The translations under genes were made by a program, and so were the position numbers. From Syntrophaceae bacterium (GTDB lineage: Bacteria > Desulfobacterota > SM23-61), in NCBI GenBank assembly GCA_003154025.1, contig PMCE01000063.1:14310-29054 (forward strand): a stretch of 14,745 nt of DNA, given 5' to 3'. The first letter of the stretch is position 1; every line of letters starts with the position of its first letter. Below, in pieces: positions 7,031-12,902 of this stretch. The notes under the pieces are model-generated. The model was not told the DNA's origin, did not search any database, and saw only the letters and a list, made by a program, of their open reading frames with translations.

Positions 7031-7480
7031 ATGCGCGCTGTGATTCAACGGGTAAGCCGTGCCCAGGTACGAGTCGAAGGGGCGATCTCCGGAGAAATCG
7101 GGTCAGGCCTCTTGATCCTTCTGGGGGTCGGACAGGGGGACACTCCCAGGGAAGCCGATTCCCTGCTGGACAAGATCGTCAACCTGCGCATCTTCGAGGA
7201 CAGGGAAGGCAAGATGAACCTTTCTCTCCTGGATATGGGGGGAGAACTGATGATCATCTCGCAGTTTACCCTTTATGCCGACTGCCGCAAGGGCCGTCGC
7301 CCATCCTTCACCGATGCTGCCCCTCCCGGCGAAGCCCAAAAGTTGTACGATTATTTTGTGGACGCCGCTCGGGCCCGTGGATTGAAGGTAGCCACGGGGA
7401 TCTTCCAGGCTCATATGGAAGTGGAGTTGGTCAACTTCGGCCCGGTGACAATCCTTCTGGACAGTTCCAAGAATTTCTGA
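7031..7480 (+). CDS. dtd: D-aminoacyl-tRNA deacylase
   Basis: 149 residues (E. coli Dtd is 145). It hydrolyses D-amino acids, and glycine mischarged on tRNA-Ala, from tRNA in the cytoplasm as a homodimer. Seen: start [15 protein letters not shown], the active-site SQFTL at 77-81, and the cross-subunit Gly-Pro motif at 137-138 ([11 protein letters not shown]), all characteristic of the family. The start has a G-rich ribosome site (AGGGGGG, 7020-7026) directly after repeat A. Flanked on both sides by word-array inverted repeats, so it may be its own transcription unit. Housekeeping function, no link to the neighbouring metabolism. Confidence 0.97.
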   Translation: MRAVIQRVSRAQVRVEGAISGEIGSGLLILLGVGQGDTPREADSLLDKIVNLRIFEDREGKMNLSLLDMGGELMIISQFTLYADCRKGRRPSFTDAAPPGEAQKLYDYFVDAARARGLKVATGIFQAHMEVELVNFGPVTILLDSSKNF

Positions 7481-7514
7481 TAAGTTTAAATATTAATTTA
7501 GCAAGCGAGTAGCT

Positions 7515-7618
7515 GGAATAATGGAATAATGGAATGATGGGTAAGGTAACGGCCGCTTCTTTCTCCACCGTTCCATTATTCCATCATTCCATCGTTCCAG
7601 TTTTCCATCATTCCATTT
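7515..7618 (+). repeat. Word-array inverted repeat B (8-nt word TTCCATCA)
   Basis: Right arm: six contiguous 8-nt units at 7571-7618, all beginning TTCCA (TTCCATTA, TTCCATCA, TTCCATCG, TTCCAGTT, TTCCATCA, TTCCATTT). Left arm: reverse-complement units GGAATAAT twice and GGAATGAT at 7515-7538. Loop ~30 nt. A 10-bp palindrome ATTCCGGAAT at 7626-7635 follows. Lies between dtd and the acyl-CoA dehydrogenase, whose frame runs open through the right arm, so automatic callers may start the gene inside the repeat. Confidence 0.9.
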
Positions 7619-7671
7619 TCCCCATATTCCGGAATCTCAGCATTCCGTTCCGTAAAAGGAGGAGTCTTGCG

Positions 7672-8811
7672 ATGATCGATTTTACTTTGAGCGAACAGCA
7701 GAAAGCCTTTCAGAAGACGGCCCGCGATTTCGCCGCCAAGGAGATCGCCCCGGCGGCTCTGGATTACGACAAGAACCCGAGGTTTCCCGGAGACATCATC
7801 CAGAAGGCCCACGCGGCCGGTTTGATGAATCTTACCTGCCCCAAGGAATACGCCGGCATCGGATTAGGGCTGCTGGATGCCTCCCTCATCAGCGAGGAGA
7901 TGAACGCCGCCTGCGTGGCCCTCAACGGAATGATCGGCATCAACTCTCTGGCCTGCGGGCCCATTCTGTGCGGCGGGTCTGACGAGCAGAAGCGCCGCTT
8001 CCTCATCCCCCTGAACAAATCCGGAAAGACGGCCTCCTTCGGGCTGACCGAGAGAGAAGCCGGGTCCGACGCGGGGGGGTTGAAAACCCGGGCCAAGCTC
8101 GAGGGCGACCATTACGTGCTGAACGGACAGAAATGTTTCATCACCAACGCCAGCTATGCCGCCCTGTACAGTATTTTTGCCACCATCGATCCTTCCAAGG
8201 GAACGAAGGGCATCTGCGGTTTTGTGGTTCCCCGCGAGTCCCCGGGCCTCTCCATCGGGAAGGTGGAGGATAAGATGGGACAGCGGTCCCTGAACGTGGC
8301 CGAAGTCATCCTGGAGAATGTGGTCGTGCCCCGGGAAAACCGCCTGGGGAACGAGGGGGAAGGGTTCAAGTGGGCCATGGAAGCCCTGGACGAAGGCCGG
8401 GTGAATATCGCCACGGTAGGCCTGGGGCTGTCCCGCGCCGCCTTCGAGGCCTCCCTCGCCTACGCCAAAACGCGGGTCCAGTTCGGGCGCCCCATCGGGA
8501 CCCACCAGGGGTTGAACTTCATGCTCGCCGACATGGCTGCGGCGGTGGAGTCTTCCCGCCTTCTCATCTGGTACGCGTCCTATCTGGCGGACCAGCATAA
8601 GCGGTACAGCCGCGAGGCGGCCCAGGCAAAATTCTACGCCACCGATGCGGCCATGCGCGTGACCACGGACGCGGTTCAGGTTCACGGCGGATACGGGTAC
8701 ACGAAGGAATTCATCGTCGAGAAGCTGATGCGCGATGCCAAGCTGACGCAGATTTACGAAGGGACCAATCAGATCAACCGCATGGTGGCCGGCGGCGCGC
8801 TGATGAGATAA
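7672..8811 (+). CDS. Acyl-CoA dehydrogenase (short/medium-chain type)
   Basis: 379 residues, the standard length for FAD-dependent acyl-CoA dehydrogenases, which form the 2,3-double bond of acyl-CoA and pass electrons to ETF. Seen: N-terminal helical domain (1-~115), FAD/substrate signature FGLTEREAGSDAG (123-135), CFITNA (155-160), the DEGRVNIA helix (240-247), QVHGGYGYTKEF (336-347) and the catalytic Glu E363 in IYEGTNQINR, the position used by short/medium-chain and butyryl-CoA enzymes. Start chosen at ATG 7672, with AGGAGG at 7657-7662 and 9-nt spacing; an in-frame ATG at 7534 only reads through repeat B. The next gene, 81 nt on, makes crotonyl-CoA, so butyryl-CoA/crotonyl-CoA is the leading substrate pair, though substrate cannot be fixed from sequence. 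Confidence 0.93.
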   Translation: MIDFTLSEQQKAFQKTARDFAAKEIAPAALDYDKNPRFPGDIIQKAHAAGLMNLTCPKEYAGIGLGLLDASLISEEMNAACVALNGMIGINSLACGPILCGGSDEQKRRFLIPLNKSGKTASFGLTEREAGSDAGGLKTRAKLEGDHYVLNGQKCFITNASYAALYSIFATIDPSKGTKGICGFVVPRESPGLSIGKVEDKMGQRSLNVAEVILENVVVPRENRLGNEGEGFKWAMEALDEGRVNIATVGLGLSRAAFEASLAYAKTRVQFGRPIGTHQGLNFMLADMAAAVESSRLLIWYASYLADQHKRYSREAAQAKFYATDAAMRVTTDAVQVHGGYGYTKEFIVEKLMRDAKLTQIYEGTNQINRMVAGGALMR

Positions 8812-8817
8812 AAGAAT

Positions 8818-8877
8818 GTTGCTCGTTCCATGTTGCTGGTCAAAAAAACGAGAAACGAGTAACCAGCAACGAGCAAC
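8818..8877 (+). repeat. Word-array inverted repeat C (7-nt word GTTGCTC)
   Basis: Left arm: three 7-nt units at 8818-8838 (GTTGCTC, GTTCCAT, GTTGCTG). Right arm: four reverse-complement units at 8850-8877 (GAGAAAC, GAGTAAC, CAGCAAC, GAGCAAC). The outermost units of both arms are identical complements. Loop ~11 nt containing a run of seven A's. Occupies most of the 81-bp gap between the acyl-CoA dehydrogenase and the dehydratase, so it may be transcribed within an operon and modulate 3'/5' stability. Confidence 0.88.
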
Positions 8878-8892
8878 CCGAAAGAAGGAATT

Positions 8893-10335
8893 ATGAAGAC
8901 ACCGGAACAATACATCGAGAGTCTGCGAAAATTGAAACTGGAAGTATATCTTCTGGGAGAGCGGGTGAAGAACCCGGTGGACCACCCGGTCATTCGTCCC
9001 TCCCTCAACTCGGTCGTCATGACCTTCCAGCTCGCCCAGGAGGATGAGCACAAGGATTTGATGACCACGGCCTCCCATCTGACCGGAAAAAAGATCAACC
9101 GCTTCACAGCCATCCACCAGAGCCCGCAGGACCTGGTGAACAAGGTGAAGATGCAGCGCCTCCTCGGACAAAGAACAGCCTCCTGCTTCCAGCGCTGCGT
9201 GGGCATGGACGCCATGAACGCCCTCTACAGCACGACCTTCGAGACCGACGAAAAGCACAAGACCTCCTACCACAAGCGCTTCCAGGAGTTCCTGCGGCGG
9301 GTCCAGGAAGAGGACCTGGTGGTCGACGGGGCCATGACCGATGTGAAGGGAGACCGGAGCCTGCGCCCGGTCCAGCAGGCCGACCCGGACATGTTCCTCC
9401 GGGTGGTGGAACGACGGAAGGACGGAGTGGTGGTGCGCGGGGCCAAGGCCCACCAGACCGGCATGGTGAATTCGCACGAAGTGGTGGTCATGCCCACCAT
9501 GGCGCTTAAGGAGGACGAGAAGGACTACGCCATCTCCTTCGCCGTGCCCACGGATTCGAAAGGCCTCTTCTTCATCTATGGGCGCCAGTCCTGCGACACG
9601 AGGAAGCTGGAGGGGAGCGCCATCGACGTGGGCAACCATCAGTTCGGCGGTCATGAAGTCCTGGCCGTTTTCGACGACGTCTTCGTCCCCTGGGAGAGGG
9701 TTTTCCTCTGCGGGGAGACGGATTTTGTGGGCACCCTGGTGGAACGCTTCGCCGGGTACCACCGGCAGAGTTACGGGGGATGCAAGGTCGGCGTGGGGGA
9801 TGTGCTCATCGGGGCCACTTCCCTGGCGGCGGACTACAACGGAGCCGCCAAAGCCTCCCACATCGGCGACAAAATCATCGAGATGGTCCACCTCAACGAG
9901 ACCCTGTACTCCTGCGGGCTGGCCTGCTCCGCCGAAGGGCATGCCACCCGGGCCGGAAACTTCGAGATCGACATGCTCCTGGCCAATGTGTGCAAGCAGA
10001 ACGTGACCCGCTTCCCTTACGAGATCGCCCGGCTGGCCGAGGATGTGGCCGGCGGCATGATGGTGACGATGCCCTCGGAGAAGGACCTGCGCAGCGAGCG
10101 CACCGGTCCTTTCATCGAAAAATACTTGAAGGGAGTGGCCTCCGTGCCCACGGAGCACCGCATGCGGGTCCTCCGTTTGATTGAAAACCTGACCCTGGGC
10201 ACGGCCGCGGTCGGCTACCGGACCGAATCCATGCACGGGGCCGGACCGCCCCAGGCCCAGCGTATCATGATCCGCCGGCAAGCGGACCTGGAGGCCAAGA
10301 AGGAACTGGCTAAGAAGATCGCCGGAATCGGGTGA
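8893..10335 (+). CDS. abfD: 4-hydroxybutyryl-CoA dehydratase / vinylacetyl-CoA delta-isomerase
   Basis: 480 residues (Clostridium aminobutyricum AbfD is ~490). The enzyme dehydrates 4-hydroxybutyryl-CoA to crotonyl-CoA by a ketyl-radical mechanism using FAD and an unusual [4Fe-4S] cluster, and is oxygen-sensitive. All four cluster ligands are in place: C98, C102, H290 and C297, the C-x3-C and H-x6-C pattern of C99/C103/H292/C299 in AbfD. Also present are T189, E255, Y294 and K298, matching known active-site residues, and ESMHGAG at 445-451 near the C-terminus. AAGGA lies just upstream of ATG 8893. Neighbours: an acyl-CoA dehydrogenase upstream and an acyl-CoA ligase downstream, which fits use of 4-hydroxybutyrate (from GABA or succinate) as a source of crotonyl-CoA. 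A different 4-hydroxyacyl-CoA substrate is possible. Confidence 0.93.
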   Translation: MKTPEQYIESLRKLKLEVYLLGERVKNPVDHPVIRPSLNSVVMTFQLAQEDEHKDLMTTASHLTGKKINRFTAIHQSPQDLVNKVKMQRLLGQRTASCFQRCVGMDAMNALYSTTFETDEKHKTSYHKRFQEFLRRVQEEDLVVDGAMTDVKGDRSLRPVQQADPDMFLRVVERRKDGVVVRGAKAHQTGMVNSHEVVVMPTMALKEDEKDYAISFAVPTDSKGLFFIYGRQSCDTRKLEGSAIDVGNHQFGGHEVLAVFDDVFVPWERVFLCGETDFVGTLVERFAGYHRQSYGGCKVGVGDVLIGATSLAADYNGAAKASHIGDKIIEMVHLNETLYSCGLACSAEGHATRAGNFEIDMLLANVCKQNVTRFPYEIARLAEDVAGGMMVTMPSEKDLRSERTGPFIEKYLKGVASVPTEHRMRVLRLIENLTLGTAAVGYRTESMHGAGPPQAQRIMIRRQADLEAKKELAKKIAGIG

Positions 10336-10401
10336 AGATCGCCGATCTTTGCTCTTGCCCGGGATTCTTATGATCAGCCTCTTCCGGAATTGCGCACCCT
10401 C

Positions 10402-10429
10402 GTAGGGGCGATTCATGAATCGCCCCTAC
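10402..10429 (+). repeat. Perfect 28-nt palindrome
   Basis: Left half GTAGGGGCGATTCA (10402-10415) is followed with no spacer by its exact reverse complement (10416-10429). Lies downstream of the dehydratase. From memory, hairpins close to this sequence are scattered through environmental bacterial genomes. It lacks a T-run, so it is not a standard intrinsic terminator. Confidence 0.9.
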
Positions 10430-10454
10430 TTCTTCTGCCCATCGGCGCGCGTGT

Positions 10455-10676
10455 TTGGTTCGGGCCGGAGAGTTTCTGGCCATAAGCATCGGCGGGTGGA
10501 GATATTCATAGAGCTTCCGCCCCGCATTCCGCAATGAGACGCCGGCAAGGAGGCAATGAATCGTCAAAATCCCGCCCAACGGACACTCTCTCGGCTGGCT
10601 TTCTATAAAAATGATTCTTCCCAGGGAAGAATAACTGCCTCATGATTATGGCCAGAAACTCTCCAGCACGAACCAA
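10455..10676 (+). repeat. Long inverted repeat G, 35-nt arms around a 152-nt core
   Basis: Arm 10455-10489 and arm 10642-10676 are reverse complements except for about three positions; the shared core is GGAGAGTTTCTGGCCATAA. The core between the arms (10490-10641) carries the possible promoter and a tight palindrome. The layout resembles a small non-autonomous element (MITE-like), but I see no target-site duplication and no transposase. Confidence 0.8.
10580..10632 (+). promoter_or_regulatory. Possible promoter with operator-like palindrome for the acyl-CoA ligase
   Basis: -35 CGGACA (10580-10585, 4/6), 18-nt spacer, -10 TATAAA (10604-10609, 5/6). A palindrome at 10614-10632, ATTCTTCCC then one A then GGGAAGAAT, covers the predicted transcription start. 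A 9-bp-arm dyad with a one-base centre cannot form an RNA hairpin and fits a dimeric regulator's binding site. The leader to the ligase ATG would be ~255 nt, which weakens the assignment. Confidence 0.35.
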
Positions 10677-10717
10677 TGCCCCAAGATCGTCCCCTTCTGG
10701 CGTAACCACCCTCCAGA

Positions 10718-10748
10718 CAGGGGGAAGGAAAGTTTTCCCTCCCCCTTG
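10718..10748 (+). repeat. Purine/pyrimidine inverted repeat
   Basis: Left arm CAGGGGGAAGGAAA (10718-10731), right arm TTTTCCCTCCCCCTTG (10733-10748), nearly complementary with a very short loop. It would form a G-rich hairpin in the ligase leader or act as a terminator-like stem. No T-run follows. Confidence 0.6.
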
Positions 10749-10874
10749 TAATTTTCCTCCTCATCTGCTAAAGGAAAATCGGAAACCGATCCAGCCGATG
10801 CCCTGAGCACAAGATTCCAGCCGCACTTCGCAATTCCCCCAAACCCCAGGGCAGGAAAAGAGGAGACGAATGCC

Positions 10875-12422
10875 ATGGAAATGACTCACGGTTATTCGGT
10901 GGTTCGCAATTCGCGCAAATTTCCAAACAAGACCGCCATCCGTTGCGGAGACCAACGACAGACCTACCGCGAGCTCAACGAACGATCCAACCGCCTGGCC
11001 CGGGCCCTGGCGAACCTAGGCCTACGGAAAGGAGACCGGATCGCCACCCTTTCCTTCAACTCCATCGAACTCATGGAATCTTACTTGGCCCACCTGAAAC
11101 TCGGGGCCGTCACCGTTCCCCTGAATGCCTGGGGGATGGACAAGGACATTCTGTACCAGGCCAGCTTCACCGGGTGTAAGATTTTCACCTTCACCCAGGA
11201 TTTCCTGCCCCGGGTGGAAAAGATTCGCCCCTCCCTTCCGCAGGTTGAGAAATGGATTTTTGCGGGAGCTTCCGCCCCATTCTTTGCCCTTTCCTATGAA
11301 GGGCTGATGGCTCAGAACGATTCCGAGGATTTCCCCATCGAGGTCCGGGAAGAAGACGAGGCCTTCATCCTCTTCACCGGGGGCACCACCGGAACTCCCA
11401 AAGGGGCCGTCCTGACCCACAAATCCCTGCTCTGGAACATCATCTCCGTGACCACCGAAAACCAAAGCCCCACCCCTGACGATGTGGTCTATTATCCCAT
11501 GCCTCTCTTCCATGCCGCCGCCCTGAGCCGTTTTCTGGCCTACATGTACGCCGGCGGTACTTTCATCGTCACCAAGGAGTTCGACTCCCGGAAATGTCTG
11601 GAGATCATCGAAGAAGAGAAAGTCACGGCCATGACCGGGAATCCCACCATATGGGGGAAGCTTCTCCAAGAGTTGGAGTCGAAGTCCTACAACACGAGTT
11701 CCATGCGCATGTACCTCTCCTCCCAGGGATTCCTCCATCCCGCCATGCAGAAGGCCGTCGAGACGCGCCTCTTTCCCCAGGCCAAGACCTATGTGACTTA
11801 CGCGCTGACCGAGGGCTCCCCGGGGATCACCATCCTAAAGCCTACGGACCGGCCCAAGGAGACGGGGAGCGTGGGAAAACCCTACATGTGCACCGAGGTT
11901 CGGATCGTGGACGACGAAGACCGCGATCTGCTCACGGGCCAGGTGGGAGAGATCCTTATCAAGGGCCCCACGGTCATGAAGGAGTATTACCGGAACCCCG
12001 AGGAGACCGCTCAGACCCTGAGGGGGGGATGGCTGCACACGGGGGACCTGGGCAAGTACGACAAAGACGGCTTCCTCTACTTTGTGGACCGGAAAAAGGA
12101 CATGATTAAAACTGGCGGCCTAAATGTTTACTCCAAGGAAGTGGAGGAAGTCCTGGCCCGTCATCCCCGGATTGTGGAAGCGGTGATTATCGGCGTTCCC
12201 GATGAGAAATGGGGAGAAACCATCAAAGCGGTCGTCGTCCTCAAGGAAGGAGAGATTCTGACCGAGCACGAGGTGATCGATTTCTGCAAAGCCCACCTGG
12301 CCGGTTACAAGAAGCCCACATCGGTAGCCTTCGTGAATTCTCTCCCCAAGACTCAGTTCGGGGGAAAAGTGCTGAAACGGGAACTGCGGGAGCGGTTTTC
12401 GAAAAAAAACGCAAAAATTTAA
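10875..12422 (+). CDS. AMP-forming acyl-CoA synthetase (class I adenylating ligase)
   Basis: 515 residues, typical for the ANL superfamily: carboxylate + ATP + CoA -> acyl-CoA + AMP + PPi. Seen: the phosphate-binding loop FTGGTTGTPKG (167-177), the A5 motif YALTEG (309-314), TGD at 389-391, VDRKKDMIKTGGLNVYSKEVEEVL across the hinge to the C-terminal domain (404-427), and the catalytic lysine K498 in the QFGGKVLKREL segment. All key residues are present, so it should be active. Substrate is not readable. Its place next to 4-hydroxybutyryl-CoA dehydratase makes 4-hydroxybutyrate or a short-chain acid attractive. The 539-bp spacer before it suggests separate transcription. Start ATG 10875 has AGGAG with 9-nt spacing. 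Confidence 0.93.
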   Translation: MEMTHGYSVVRNSRKFPNKTAIRCGDQRQTYRELNERSNRLARALANLGLRKGDRIATLSFNSIELMESYLAHLKLGAVTVPLNAWGMDKDILYQASFTGCKIFTFTQDFLPRVEKIRPSLPQVEKWIFAGASAPFFALSYEGLMAQNDSEDFPIEVREEDEAFILFTGGTTGTPKGAVLTHKSLLWNIISVTTENQSPTPDDVVYYPMPLFHAAALSRFLAYMYAGGTFIVTKEFDSRKCLEIIEEEKVTAMTGNPTIWGKLLQELESKSYNTSSMRMYLSSQGFLHPAMQKAVETRLFPQAKTYVTYALTEGSPGITILKPTDRPKETGSVGKPYMCTEVRIVDDEDRDLLTGQVGEILIKGPTVMKEYYRNPEETAQTLRGGWLHTGDLGKYDKDGFLYFVDRKKDMIKTGGLNVYSKEVEEVLARHPRIVEAVIIGVPDEKWGETIKAVVVLKEGEILTEHEVIDFCKAHLAGYKKPTSVAFVNSLPKTQFGGKVLKRELRERFSKKNAKI

Positions 12423-12568
12423 TGGGACGCAGATTCTCGCAGATCAACCCAGATATGAGGAACATAAAAAAAGATGGGACCCATACCTGAAAAATCAATT
12501 GGGTTTTTTAGGCTTGATTCCCGCAATTTTATTGTTTTTTGATCTTTCTGCGCGAATCTGCGTCCCAT
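12422..12568 (+). repeat. Word-array inverted repeat D (~10-nt word CGCAGATT)
   Basis: Left arm 12422-12447 begins ATGGGACGCAGATTC; right arm 12539-12568 is its reverse complement apart from one mismatch and a small indel. The left side holds three CAGAT words spaced 10-11 nt; the right arm repeats CTGCG at ~10 nt. A nested stem CCTGAAAAA/TTTTTTAGG lies in the loop (12486-12512). Lies between the ligase and a broken acyl-CoA dehydrogenase; the left arm starts within the ligase stop codon. Confidence 0.88.
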
Positions 12569-12593
12569 GAATGGTTGAAAAAGGAGCGGAGAG

Positions 12594-12788
12594 ATGAAAC
12601 ATCCCATGTTTGCCGAAGAGCATGAGCTGTTCCGGGATGCGGCGCGAAAATTCGTGGAAAAGGAGTTAGCCCCGCACGCCGAGGAGTGGGAGGAGGCCGA
12701 AGGGTTTCCCGATTCGGTCTTCACCCGGATGGGGGAGTTAGGTTACCTGGGCCTGCGCTTTCCGGAAAAGTACGGGGGGCAGGAATAA
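12594..12788 (+). pseudogene. Truncated acyl-CoA dehydrogenase, N-terminal domain only
   Basis: 64 codons that match only the first helices of an acyl-CoA dehydrogenase: FAEEHELFRDAARKFVEKELAP, then GYLGLRFPEKYGGQE, where intact enzymes continue for ~315 more residues. A TAA follows directly after Gly-Gly-Gln-Glu, and repeat E begins 5 nt later. The FAD-binding and catalytic regions are missing and nothing resembling them follows before meaB. The ribosome site (AAGGAG, 12581-12586, 7-nt spacing) and codon quality are intact, suggesting recent loss of the 3' part. It may still be translated, but cannot be an active enzyme. Confidence 0.85.
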
Positions 12789-12793
12789 AAGAG

Positions 12794-12897
12794 GTGCGGC
12801 CGTACTGCCGTTCTGCGGTGCTGCAGTTCTACGGGATTCCTAAGAATACTATTTCTTGAGAACCGCTCAGCACCGCAGCACCCCTGCACGGCAGCAC
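12794..12897 (+). repeat. Word-array inverted repeat E (8-nt word GTGCTGCG)
   Basis: Left arm: five contiguous 8-nt units at 12794-12833 (GTGCGGCC, GTACTGCC, GTTCTGCG, GTGCTGCA, GTTCTACG). Right arm: four reverse-complement units at 12866-12897 (CTCAGCAC, CGCAGCAC, CCCTGCAC, GGCAGCAC), then a TTTTCTTAATTTTT tract. Lies between convergent genes, ending 5 nt before the meaB stop codon, a position suited to a bidirectional terminator. Confidence 0.9.
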
Positions 12898-12902
12898 TTT
12901 TC

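Larger units (their letters stand above)
10336..10874 (+). other. 539-bp gene-free spacer rich in dyads, upstream of the acyl-CoA ligase
   Basis: No credible coding frame on either strand. Immediately after the dehydratase stop there is a 7-bp-arm palindrome with a one-base centre (10335-10349). Then come a perfect 28-nt palindrome (10402-10429), a 35-nt-arm inverted repeat (10455-10676), a possible promoter with operator-like dyad (10580-10632), a purine/pyrimidine inverted repeat (10718-10748) and ATCGG-AAA-CCGAT (10778-10790). The ligase has AGGAG at 10861-10865. Confidence 0.7.

Noticed and set aside
10335..10349. Terminator at AAGATCG-C-CGATCTT after the dehydratase
   Set aside because: A one-base loop cannot form as a hairpin, pairing inward loss leaves a short stem, and only three T's follow; kept only as a minor dyad.
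7864..10416. 850-codon minus-strand open frame across the dehydrogenase and dehydratase
   Set aside because: It spans two well-supported plus-strand genes and repeat C. Composition is His/Gly/Val/Asp-rich antisense and no motif is present.
10646..10876. 76-codon minus-strand frame upstream of the ligase
   Set aside because: Overlaps inverted-repeat arms and the ligase ribosome site; no family resemblance or ribosome site.
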